Part shown: one piece after another, positions 37,457-47,927 of the stretch
Position numbering within the stretch: position 1 is the first letter of the stretch
How the letters are laid out: each line of letters opens with the position of its first letter
Source: Streptomyces sp. IMTB 2501
GTDB lineage: Bacteria; Actinomycetota; Actinomycetes; Streptomycetales; Streptomycetaceae
Assembly: GCF_001953885.1 (NCBI RefSeq)
Contig: NZ_MQUS01000035.1
Coordinates: 1-64,000, forward strand
Reading direction: 5' to 3'
DNA: 64,000 bases
Made by a program: the position numbers and the translations under genes
The notes under the pieces: generated by a model
Databases searched by the model: none
Told to the model about the DNA's origin: nothing
What the model saw: only the letters and a program-made list of their open reading frames with translations

Positions 37457-37622
37457 CTCGGGGCTCCTCTCCTCGCTCTTGCCGACATGCAGCAATGCTG
37501 TACCGGTCCGCTGGGGGAAGGCTGTGTTCCACCTGAGCCGGGGCGATGACCTCGTCGGGTACGGCACAGGGCCGCACCCCCGGCACCGGGGATGCGGCCC
37601 TCGACTGCTGTGCCGTACCGCC

Positions 37623-40340
<2,718 letters not shown>

Positions 40341-40409
40341 GACAGTCTCCTTCATTGATGTGCGCGTACCACCGTCAATCCTGCCGCCACGCCGGTCTGG
40401 CCAATCCGC

Positions 40410-40428
40410 TAAGGTAAGGCTAAGTTAG
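40410..40428. promoter_or_regulatory. Iron-box-like (DmdR/IdeR) site upstream of aconitase
   Basis: TAAGGTAAGGCTAAGTTAG matches the consensus TTAGGTTAGGCTAACCTAA at 14 of 19 positions; the left 14 bases fit best. It lies 70 bases before the aconitase start. Confidence 0.45.
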
Positions 40429-40468
40429 GTAACCCTTAGTGGGTGACGGCTGCGGTGCGCCCGGCAGA

Positions 40469-40486
40469 TATCTCGATGTCGAGATA
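40469..40486. promoter_or_regulatory. Strong 18-bp dyad upstream of aconitase
   Basis: TATCTCGATGTCGAGATA has perfect 8-base arms around a 2-base centre. Its form resembles MarR-family operators. Its target could be acnA or the divergent gene. Confidence 0.5.
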
Positions 40487-40804
40487 ACTCTAGTACATGG
40501 GCGCGGAATGGTCATGCGCGGGCGGGGGCGCGGCGCGGACGACACACCAGGGCCAGACCCCCTTCTCCTCGTGGGCGGCTCAGGAGACCCTGATAAACGG
40601 GCGATGAATGTCCGCTCAACACGCGACCGACGCAGGCAGTTGCGCCGATCCTCGCGCAGCGACCCTCGTGCGCCGAACAGCATCTCGTACCAGGTTTCGT
40701 ACGATATTGGATGATTTAGATGGACCTTTCGGGCAAAGTTGCATGTAAGTCGCCAGGCGTCACTGACGTCACGTCACTCGAATGGACCCCCCTGACGGGA
40801 GCCA

Positions 40805-40821
40805 TCTCATATCTGAGATAG
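40805..40821. promoter_or_regulatory. Dyad at the HTH-MurA start, possible autoregulatory operator
   Basis: ATCTCA (40805-40810), TATC, TGAGAT (40815-40820) form one dyad; the nested TATCTGAGATA (40811-40821) forms a second. They end 10 bases before the ATG of a protein that carries its own HTH domain. Confidence 0.5.
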
Positions 40822-40831
40822 CCTCAGCCTC

Positions 40832-42361
40832 ATGGCAGACGACTACCTCGTACGCATCGGCAAGCTCATTCGTGACGCCCGGCAACACCGAGGCTGGACA
40901 CAGACGCAGCTCGCGGAGGCGCTCGGCACCAGTCAGAGCGCGGTGAACCGCATCGAGCGCGGGAACCAGAACATCAGCCTTGAGATGATCGCGCGGATCG
41001 GTGAAGCCCTGGACAGCGAGATCGTGTCGCTGGGGTACGCGGGGCCGATGCATCTGCGAGTCGTCGGCGGTCGCCGGCTGTCCGGCGCCATCGACGTGAA
41101 GACCAGCAAGAACGCCTGCGTGGCGCTGCTGTGCGCCTCACTGCTCAACAAGGGCCGCACGGTGCTGCGCCGAGTGGCCCGCATCGAGGAGGTGTACCGC
41201 CTGCTGGAGGTGCTGAACTCCATCGGGGTGCGCACGCGCTGGATCAACGACGGCGTCGACCTGGAGCTGGTGCCGCCGGCCGAGCTGGAGATGGCGGCGA
41301 TCGACGCGGACGCCGCCGTACGCACCCGCTCGATCATCATGTTCCTCGGCCCGCTGCTGCACCGCATGGACGCCTTCAAGCTGCCGTACGCCGGTGGCTG
41401 CGACCTCGGCACCCGGACCATCGAGCCGCACATGATCGCGCTGCGCCGCTTCGGCCTGGACATCGCGGCCACCGAGGGCCAGTACCACGCGCAGGTCGAC
41501 CGCACGGTCCGGCCCGACCGCCCGATCGTGCTGACGGAGCGCGGCGACACCGTGACCGAGAACGCGCTGCTGGCCGCCGCCCGGTACGACGGCGTCACGG
41601 TCATCCGCAACGCCTCCTCCAACTACATGGTCCAGGACCTGTGCTTCTTCCTGGAGGCGCTCGGCGTCAAGGTCGAGGGCATCGGCACCACCACGCTCAC
41701 CGTGCACGGCGTGCCGAACATCGACGTCGACGTGGACTACTCCCCCTCCGAGGACCCGGTCGAGGCGATGAGCCTCCTGGCCGCCGCCGTGGTGACCGAG
41801 TCGGAGCTGACGGTGCGCCGGGTGCCGATCGAGTTCCTGGAGATCGAGCTGGCGGTCCTGGAGGAGATGGGCCTCGACCACGACCGCAGCCCCGAGTACT
41901 GCGCGGACAACGGCCGTACGCGCCTGGTGGACCTCACGGTCCGCCCCTCCAAGCTCGAAGCCCCCATCGACAAGATCCACCCCATGCCCTTCCCGGGCCT
42001 GAACATCGACAACGTCCCGTTCTTCGCGGCCATCGCGGCGGTCGCGCAGGGCAAGACCCTGATCCACGACTGGGTCTACGACAACCGGGCGATCTACCTC
42101 ACGGACCTCAACCGCCTCGGTGGCCGCCTGCAGTTGCTGGATCCGCATCGCGTCCTGGTCGAGGGGCCGACCCGCTGGCGCGCCGCCGAGATGATGTGCC
42201 CGCCGGCCCTCCGCCCCGCCGTGGTCGTCCTGCTGGCGATGATGGCGGCCGAGGGCACGTCGGTGCTGCGCAACGTGTATGTCATCAACCGGGGTTACGA
42301 GGATCTCGCCGAGCGCCTGAACTCGATCGGAGCGCAGATCGAGACCTTCCGGGACATCTAG
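40832..42361 (+). CDS. murA: XRE helix-turn-helix fused to a MurA-like enolpyruvyl transferase
   Basis: 509 residues: an XRE HTH (about 5-65; TQTQLAEALGTSQSAVNRIE) followed by a complete UDP-GlcNAc 1-carboxyvinyltransferase fold (about 72-505). MurA residues present are the Lys93-Asn94 pair (KTSKNA), the catalytic Cys190 in AGGCDLGTRT, and PNIDVDVDY. MurA makes the first committed step of peptidoglycan synthesis. The DNA-binding domain suggests a regulator that also binds or turns over UDP-GlcNAc/PEP, or a membrane-free sensor of precursor supply (inference). The ATG at 40832 has no clear SD. Counterpart of S. coelicolor SCO5998; a terminator hairpin follows. Confidence 0.93.
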   Translation: MADDYLVRIGKLIRDARQHRGWTQTQLAEALGTSQSAVNRIERGNQNISLEMIARIGEALDSEIVSLGYAGPMHLRVVGGRRLSGAIDVKTSKNACVALLCASLLNKGRTVLRRVARIEEVYRLLEVLNSIGVRTRWINDGVDLELVPPAELEMAAIDADAAVRTRSIIMFLGPLLHRMDAFKLPYAGGCDLGTRTIEPHMIALRRFGLDIAATEGQYHAQVDRTVRPDRPIVLTERGDTVTENALLAAARYDGVTVIRNASSNYMVQDLCFFLEALGVKVEGIGTTTLTVHGVPNIDVDVDYSPSEDPVEAMSLLAAAVVTESELTVRRVPIEFLEIELAVLEEMGLDHDRSPEYCADNGRTRLVDLTVRPSKLEAPIDKIHPMPFPGLNIDNVPFFAAIAAVAQGKTLIHDWVYDNRAIYLTDLNRLGGRLQLLDPHRVLVEGPTRWRAAEMMCPPALRPAVVVLLAMMAAEGTSVLRNVYVINRGYEDLAERLNSIGAQIETFRDI

Positions 42362-42386
42362 GAACCCGGACCGTCCGGCACAGAGG

Positions 42387-42418
42387 ACCCCGCCCCGGCA
42401 TTGCCGGAGCGGGGTTTG
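42387..42418 (+). terminator. Terminator hairpin after the HTH-MurA gene
   Basis: ACCCCGC and CCGGC (with one unpaired base) pair with GCCGG and GCGGGGT around the loop ATT, and a short T run follows. The remaining bases to 42633 hold a TTGACA at 42510-42515 but no gene. Confidence 0.75.
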
Positions 42419-42633
42419 TCCATGCCGTGGCCGACGACCCGAATCGGTTCGTCCTGATCGAACGGCCGTGGGCGGCGCGGAGCCGGTGTCCCGGTCTGCG
42501 GGAAGTCGGTTGACATCCAGTCAAACACTGGCCGACGCGCCGCAGGCCTCTTCCACCGTCGGACACGGCGGGTGATGCTCTGCTCACCGGGGGACATCAG
42601 GAGATTCACGACCGAGCCACGGAGGACTGGACG

Positions 42634-42810
42634 ATGCCGCTCGGAAGGATCGCCGTGTACAACGACGCGGACGGCGTGGGCATCATCACCGGTGAGGACG
42701 GCGAACTGCGCCCGTTCTCGGGCATGGAGACGCAGACCACACGCGAGGGGCAGCGGGTGCTTTTCGACGTCGTAGGCAAGAAGGCCACCAATGTGATCGC
42801 CGTCCGGTGA
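42634..42810 (+). CDS. 58-residue cold-shock-domain-like protein
   Basis: ATG at 42634 with GGAGGA seven bases upstream; stop at 42808-42810. The product has the layout of a cold-shock domain: GRIAVYND, then GVGIITGEDGELRPFSG, then EGQRVLFDVVGKKATNVIAV. The aromatic RNA-binding positions of true Csp proteins (GFGFI, VFVH) are largely replaced, so nucleic-acid binding is uncertain. Codon third positions are strongly G/C. It precedes the squalene/phytoene-synthase-like gene by 30 bases on the same strand. Confidence 0.75.
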   Translation: MPLGRIAVYNDADGVGIITGEDGELRPFSGMETQTTREGQRVLFDVVGKKATNVIAVR

Positions 42811-42840
42811 CGTGCGCCGGGCCGGCCCTACGATCGGCTC

Positions 42841-43725
42841 ATGCGAGGGTGGACGAAGAGTCTGGACGCGGCCGGCGTCCGGGATCCAGGACTGCGTGCG
42901 GACTACGACCGGCAGCGCCGGCTGGTGCGGAGATACCGGCGCACCGCCTACGTGGCCGCCAGGCTGCTGCTGCCGGGGCAGTTGCTGGCGCACGTGGTGG
43001 CGATGACCGCCGTGATGCACCACGGGGACAACCTCCTGGACACCGGGCCGCTGCCGCAGCGCGAGGCGGCCTGGACCGACTGGGAGCAGCGCGTGCGGGA
43101 GGCGTTGAAGACCGGGACGAGTGACACCCCGCTGCTGCGCGCGCTCGTGCACACCGTGTCCGTCCGGCCTCGGCTGCGCGAGACCGTGGAGACCTATCTG
43201 GAGACCGCCACGGCCGAACTGCACTTCGCCGGCTTCGCCACCGAGGCCGACTATCAGGCCTATCTGGACGCGTACTCGTTCCCCGCCTTCATGCTGGTCG
43301 CGGACCTGCTCGGACCGGAGGACGACGACCGGCGGTACCGGGCCGCGTGCCGGACGTTCCTCGACGGCAGCCAGCGGCTCGACTTCGTCAACGACCTCGC
43401 CGAGGACCTGCGGGAGGGCCACGTGGGCATCCCGGTGGCCACCCTGGAACGCTTCTCGCTCGACGCGGCCGACCTGGCGGCGGGCCACTCCGGCGGCTTG
43501 GACGCGCTGGTGGCGGACCAGGTCGCCACCGCCCGCGCCTCGTTGCTGGCCGCCTGGGAGCTGCCCACGCTGGTCCCCGCTCCCGGACGGCGGCTCGTGC
43601 GCGCGCTGGTCGAGATCGAACTGCTCACCGCGGACGCGGTGCAGGCGCGCGGCGCCGGGGTGCTGCGCGGTTCCGTGAGCCCCCCGCCGGCCAGGGCCCT
43701 ACGCGTTCTCGTGCGCCGGAACTGA
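42841..43725 (+). CDS. Squalene/phytoene synthase-like protein
   Basis: 294 residues, all-helical, of the head-to-head prenyl synthase family. The two Asp-rich motifs appear as HHGDNLLDTG (about 61-70) and RLDFVNDLAEDLREGHVGIP (about 180-199). The usual downstream partner genes for carotenoids or hopanoids (desaturases, cyclase) are absent nearby, so the product is unknown. ATG at 42841 without a strong SD. Its last 27 bases overlap the end of the convergent MFS gene. Confidence 0.8.
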   Translation: MRGWTKSLDAAGVRDPGLRADYDRQRRLVRRYRRTAYVAARLLLPGQLLAHVVAMTAVMHHGDNLLDTGPLPQREAAWTDWEQRVREALKTGTSDTPLLRALVHTVSVRPRLRETVETYLETATAELHFAGFATEADYQAYLDAYSFPAFMLVADLLGPEDDDRRYRAACRTFLDGSQRLDFVNDLAEDLREGHVGIPVATLERFSLDAADLAAGHSGGLDALVADQVATARASLLAAWELPTLVPAPGRRLVRALVEIELLTADAVQARGAGVLRGSVSPPPARALRVLVRRN

Positions 43726-44895
43726 AGCCCCGGGAGCGGCTGTCACGGAGACGCGGTCGGCCCAGGGGATCCAGAACGCCGTCACCGTGACGATCAGGGC
43801 CGACACGGCAACCGTGGTCATGCCCAGGGTCAGGGTCGTCGCGCCCGCCACGAAGCCGATCAGGGCGGGGCCCGCCAGCAGGCCCGTGGTGCCCATCGCG
43901 GCGACCAGCGCCAGGGCGTCGGAGCCGTGGCCGGCCGCGGCGACGTAGACGCACGGGGTGACGGCGGTCGCACCGAGGCCGACGCAGGCGAAGCCGAGCA
44001 GCGTCGGGACCACCCCGCCGGCCGCCAGAGCGAGGGCCAGGCCGGCGGCGGCCACCGCGCTGCCGGCCCGGACCACCCGGCCGTCACCGAAGCGCGTGCG
44101 CCAGCGGTCCGCGCGCAGGCGGGCCAGCAGCATCATCACGGAGACGACCGCGATGCCCAGCGGCGCCACCGTCGCGGACGCCTTGACCTCGTCCTTCAGA
44201 TAGAGCGTCGACCAGTCGTTCATGGCGCCCTCCGTGATCGTGCCAAAGGCCATGGCGCAGCCCATGAGCAGGGTCGTCCAGGAGGGAAGGGTCCAACGGC
44301 CCGTGCTCCGTGGCTGGTTGGGCCTGTCCGGTTCCGTGTGGGTCAGCAGGGCGGGACGGGCGGCCGCGAGCAGGAGCAGCAACAGGGCGCCGGCCAGCGC
44401 GAAATGGGCCGGGACGGAGGTGGTCAGCGTCGTCACACCGGAGCTGAGCAGAGCGGCGGCGAGCAGGCCCGCGCTGAACGTGGCGTGCAGCTGGGACATG
44501 GCGGTGCGGTCGTACGAATGCTCCAGCGCGGCTCCCTGCGCGTTCATGGCCACGTTGAGGCAGCCGACCGCGACCCCGTCCGCGCACACGGCCAGCAGCG
44601 CCAGCGGGTAGTCGGGTACGGCGGGCAGGGCCCCCAGTACGGCGATCAGGCACCCGGCCGAGGCCAGGGACAGCCGGCGGGAGCCGAGGCGGCGCATCAG
44701 GACGGCGACCAGCGGGAAGGAGGCCGCCGCGCCGGCCCCGCAGGCCATCAGCAGCAGGCCCACCTCCCCGGCTCCCAGGTCCAGCCGGGTCTTGAGCGCG
44801 GGGAGGCGGGAGACCCAGGTGCCGTACTGGAAGCCGAGGAAGCAGAAGAGCGCGGCGATCGACCACTTGGCGCGCCGGAAGGAGGCCGTGGCCAT
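43699..44895 (-). CDS. MFS exporter, last gene of a five-gene operon
   Basis: A 398-residue protein with about 12 helices; the loop-2 motif reads VLMRRLGSRRLSLAS. It resembles the small-molecule/fucose-like MFS proteins with FQYGTWVSRLPALK at the N-terminus. ATG at 44895 has GGGAGG seven bases upstream and shares a base with the stop of the GNAT gene (TGATG). As the terminal gene of a biosynthesis-like operon it is a good candidate for product export (inference). Confidence 0.85.
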   Translation of the reverse strand: MATASFRRAKWSIAALFCFLGFQYGTWVSRLPALKTRLDLGAGEVGLLLMACGAGAAASFPLVAVLMRRLGSRRLSLASAGCLIAVLGALPAVPDYPLALLAVCADGVAVGCLNVAMNAQGAALEHSYDRTAMSQLHATFSAGLLAAALLSSGVTTLTTSVPAHFALAGALLLLLLAAARPALLTHTEPDRPNQPRSTGRWTLPSWTTLLMGCAMAFGTITEGAMNDWSTLYLKDEVKASATVAPLGIAVVSVMMLLARLRADRWRTRFGDGRVVRAGSAVAAAGLALALAAGGVVPTLLGFACVGLGATAVTPCVYVAAAGHGSDALALVAAMGTTGLLAGPALIGFVAGATTLTLGMTTVAVSALIVTVTAFWIPWADRVSVTAAPGASVPAHENA

Positions 44896-45398
44896 CAGCT
44901 CGCCTCCCACAGTGCGACCAGCCGCGCCGACATGTACACCGCGCCGCTGCCGTAACCGGCGGGCAGCCGCGCCTCGTGATGCGGGCGGTAGCCGTTGGCC
45001 CGCCAGAACGGTTCCTTGCCGGCGACCGCGATCAGCGACATGGTCTCGAAGCCGCGGCTGCGGGCCGCGTCCTTCAGGTGGCCGACCAGCCGGGTGCCCA
45101 GCCCTCTGCGCCGTAGAGGCGCAGCGATGACGAGGTCGTGCAGATGGAGGTTGGCGGAGCGGTGGACCGTCAGCTCGGCCCGGGTCAGGTCGGGGTAGTG
45201 GAACCTCGGGTAGGGCAGGGCCAGTGCATAGCCCGCGATCCGGCCGTCGCGGTCCAGGACGAAGCAGGTGCCCGCCGCGGCCCGGGAGCGCAGCGCGGCC
45301 TCGCCCTCGGTGAGCGAGGTGTCCGCGTACGCCTCGGCCTCCAGGGCCGCGACCTGGGGCCAGTCGGCCTCGGTGACGGCCCGTATGAGGTCTCGCAT
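44895..45398 (-). CDS. GNAT-family N-acetyltransferase
   Basis: A 167-residue acyl-CoA-dependent N-acyltransferase; the CoA-binding motif A is LVIAAPLRRRGLGTRLVGHL (about 91-110). The substrate is unknown. One base separates its start from the decarboxylase stop, and its stop overlaps the MFS start, so it is coupled to both; an amine made by the decarboxylase is a natural candidate (inference). Confidence 0.88.
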   Translation of the reverse strand: MRDLIRAVTEADWPQVAALEAEAYADTSLTEGEAALRSRAAAGTCFVLDRDGRIAGYALALPYPRFHYPDLTRAELTVHRSANLHLHDLVIAAPLRRRGLGTRLVGHLKDAARSRGFETMSLIAVAGKEPFWRANGYRPHHEARLPAGYGSGAVYMSARLVALWEAS

Positions 45399-45399
45399 G

Positions 45400-46641
45400 T
45401 CAGTGCTGTCCTTCCTGGCCGCGTACGCAGACGCACGGCAGCGGGCGGATGCCGTTGAAGCCCTGGGTCATATAGCTGGTGGCGTAGGCGCCGGCGGAGA
45501 GGATCCAGACCGGGTCGCCGGAGGTGAGGGACGCGGGGACGCGCACCGGGTGCCGGCCGTCGCCGTAGGTGTCGTCGCTGTCGCAGGTGGGGCCGGCGAC
45601 GACGGCGGAGACGTACTCCTGTGCTCCGGGGCGGTCCGGGAAGACCATCCGGTGCGTCAACTGGTCCATTTCGTACAGGCCGTTGAACTTGCCGCAGCTC
45701 AGGTAGAGCCAGTGGACCTCGGTTCCGTCCGGTTGGCGGCGGCGGGTCAGCCGGGAGACGTGGGCGCGTACGGCGCCGTGGTCGGCGACCAGATGGCGGC
45801 CGGGTTCCATGACGAAGGCGAGCGGGGCGGAGGTGAGGGCGCGCAGATGGTCCATGCCCTCGCGGAGCACGGTGAAGATCTTGTCGAGGGGCGGGTCGAG
45901 CGGGTTGCCGTGCCGGTCCTGGTAACCGAGCGCGGGCAGGCCGCCGCCGAGGTTGACGTGGTCGGGTACGATCCCCCGCCCGGCCAGCGCCGTCAGCGTC
46001 TCGGCGAGGGTGTCGAGGGCCTGCTGCCAGCCCTCCGCGGTCATCTGCTGGGAGCCGACGTGCACGGACAGGCCGGCCGGGGTGAGACCGGCCGCGCGAG
46101 CCGTGGCCAGCACACGGACGGCGTCGTCGGGAGCGCAGCCGAACTTGCGGTTCAGGCCCCACAGCGCGCCCTCGCCGCTGGTGGCGAGACGGCAGAACAC
46201 CCTGGCGCGGGGCGCGTGCGCGGCGATGGCGGTGACGTCCTCGACGCTGTCGGTGGCGAAGGTACGGACACCCAGGCGGTGGGCTTCGGCGATGTCCTGG
46301 TCGGACTTGACGGTGTTGCCGTAGTGGATGCGGGTTGGCTGCGCGCCGGCGTTGAGGGCTTGGGTGATTTCGGCGGGGCCGGCGGCGTCGAAGCCGGCGC
46401 CGCGGGCTGCGAGGGTGCGCAGGACCTCGTCGACGGGGCAGGCCTTGAGGGCGAAGCGGATGTGGGTTCCGGGCAACTCACTCAGCAGCGCGTCGTATTG
46501 GTGCTCTATGCCGGTGAGGTCGTAGATGATGCGGTCGGTGTCGGCTGAGGCGAGTTCTGTGGTGAGAGCTGCGCCGAGTGGTCCGGTGCGGGTTCGTGGT
46601 GGCTGCTCGCGCCGTTCCCCGCGCCTCTTCGGGGCGCTCAT
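45400..46641 (-). CDS. Ornithine/diaminopimelate-decarboxylase-like PLP enzyme (fold type III)
   Basis: 413 residues. The PLP lysine is Lys66 in RFALKACP, the phosphate-binding loop is in VNLGGGLPALGY, and the catalytic Cys353 lies in GPTCDSDD, the signature shared with ornithine and DAP decarboxylases. EPGRHLVAD is also typical. Likely a decarboxylase of a basic or carboxylated amino acid. ATG at 46641 overlaps the stop of the upstream gene (ATGA). The first roughly 20 residues (SAPKRRGERREQPPRTRTG) are encoded by a copy of a GC-rich intergenic repeat. Confidence 0.85.
   Translation of the reverse strand: MSAPKRRGERREQPPRTRTGPLGAALTTELASADTDRIIYDLTGIEHQYDALLSELPGTHIRFALKACPVDEVLRTLAARGAGFDAAGPAEITQALNAGAQPTRIHYGNTVKSDQDIAEAHRLGVRTFATDSVEDVTAIAAHAPRARVFCRLATSGEGALWGLNRKFGCAPDDAVRVLATARAAGLTPAGLSVHVGSQQMTAEGWQQALDTLAETLTALAGRGIVPDHVNLGGGLPALGYQDRHGNPLDPPLDKIFTVLREGMDHLRALTSAPLAFVMEPGRHLVADHGAVRAHVSRLTRRRQPDGTEVHWLYLSCGKFNGLYEMDQLTHRMVFPDRPGAQEYVSAVVAGPTCDSDDTYGDGRHPVRVPASLTSGDPVWILSAGAYATSYMTQGFNGIRPLPCVCVRGQEGQH
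46577..46640 (-). repeat. GC-rich intergenic repeat, copy 3, within a coding region
   Basis: On the minus strand GAAGAGGCGCGGGGAAC, GGCGCGAGC, AGCCACCACGAACC follow the same order as copies 1 and 2. Here the sequence is translated as the N-terminus of the PLP decarboxylase. Confidence 0.65.
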
Positions 46642-47927
46642 GCCCGAGCCGCCTCGACAAGCGTGGACCATGCCTCTGCCAAGTCCGCGAACGCCTCGAT
46701 GTCCGACTCGGCCTCGTCCAGTAACCGGCCTCGTTCATCGGCGAGTCGGTCGCCGAATTCGGCGTAGCGACCGCCGAGCTTGCGGTACGCGGTGTCTATC
46801 CGGTCCAGGCGCCAGACGTTCTCGGTGCGGTCCAGGGCCGTGCTCTCCCTCAGGAGCTCCACGATCCGGCCCGCCCGTATCTGATGCCGCTCGTCCAGCA
46901 GACCGGTGCCTTCGGTGGCCATGCGGCCGTAGACGTCGTGGAAGTAGAGCATCGACAGCAGGAACTTCACGAACCGCCGCTGATAGGCGGGGAATCCAGT
47001 GCCGGTACGGCGTTCGGGGGTGTGGAAGTTCTCGATGTGGCGGTTGTGGAGAATGCCGGGGAGGCGGGCGTCGTGGATCAGGTGGAGGAGGAAGTAGTCG
47101 CTGCCGATGGTGTCGGTGGCGGGTGGCAGGGGGATCCGCTCGTACACCGCGCGGTCGAAGGCGATGTTGCACATGTCGACACGCATGGGGTCGACCAGGG
47201 TGAGGGTGGAGTGGTCTTCGGTGAAGGGTGCCGTGCCCGCGCCGGTGAAGGACTCCTCGACCAGCCGCCGTTTGCGTTCCTCCGGCCAGTCGACGGGTGC
47301 CCACAGGCTGACCACGTCGTGGTACACACCCTCGTCCAGCCGCTGTATCTCCCCTATGTCCACGGAGAGTTCACCGATGAAGGAGGCTCCGGCGAGGGAG
47401 ACCGGGCGTTGCCGCAGCTCCGGGGGGAGGTCGGTGCGGGTGACCGCGCCGGCCGCTTCGTTGGCGGGACGGCCGAGGTGGGGCAGCTCGTGGTGGACCG
47501 GGAACACCGGTTGCCCGGCTTGGAATTGGTAGGCGCTGTCGGAGTCCCGGCGGTGCAGCGAGGTGCAGCCGAGGGCGGCGGCCAGCAGGAAGGCGCGGTT
47601 GGTGCAGGCGCCGTAGGAGACGGTGGGCGGGAGCATCAGGCGGAGCAGCCGGTCGGGGTCGGGCAGGCCCGCACGTTCGATCGTCCGGAGCAGGAAGATG
47701 CGTTGGGCGTACTCGTCGAGGTGGTGGACGGTCACGTGCGGGACCGGTTGCAGGGCGGCGACGGTCCGGGCGTGTCCGCCGCGGGTGCGGTCGTCGGAGG
47801 AATCGAGGATCAGGAGCTGGACGTCGACGCCGAAGCGGTCGGTGGCATAGGCGGCCTCGGCGTGGAGGGCGGCGATGGCGGCGGAGCAGGCCCGGTTGGT
47901 GGGCAGGCAGAGGCAGATGCGGTTCAC
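46638..47927 (-). CDS. DUF6271-like protein, possible GT-A glycosyltransferase
   Basis: 429 residues. The opening ICLCLPTNRACSAAIAAL and LLILDSSDDRT look like the nucleotide-sugar half of a GT-A fold, and LHRRDSDSAYQF contains a DxD-like metal site. I recall the family as DUF6271, without known function. GTG at 47927 overlaps the oxygenase stop by four bases; its stop overlaps the decarboxylase start. Confidence 0.75.
   Translation of the reverse strand: MNRICLCLPTNRACSAAIAALHAEAAYATDRFGVDVQLLILDSSDDRTRGGHARTVAALQPVPHVTVHHLDEYAQRIFLLRTIERAGLPDPDRLLRLMLPPTVSYGACTNRAFLLAAALGCTSLHRRDSDSAYQFQAGQPVFPVHHELPHLGRPANEAAGAVTRTDLPPELRQRPVSLAGASFIGELSVDIGEIQRLDEGVYHDVVSLWAPVDWPEERKRRLVEESFTGAGTAPFTEDHSTLTLVDPMRVDMCNIAFDRAVYERIPLPPATDTIGSDYFLLHLIHDARLPGILHNRHIENFHTPERRTGTGFPAYQRRFVKFLLSMLYFHDVYGRMATEGTGLLDERHQIRAGRIVELLRESTALDRTENVWRLDRIDTAYRKLGGRYAEFGDRLADERGRLLDEAESDIEAFADLAEAWSTLVEAARA

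Larger units (their letters stand above)
40341..40831. other. Divergent regulatory interval between aconitase and the HTH-MurA gene
   Basis: 491 bases, locally AT-rich, with no supported gene. It contains an iron-box-like element (40410-40428), an 18-bp dyad (40469-40486), a TCGTAC/GTACGA dyad (40685-40690 with 40699-40704), TGACGTCAC-type repeats near 40763-40777 and a dyad next to the murA start (40805-40821). Confidence 0.5.

Noticed and set aside
42510..42515. TTGACA as a promoter for the cold-shock-like gene
   Set aside because: No acceptable -10 at 16 to 19 bases; kept only as a note.
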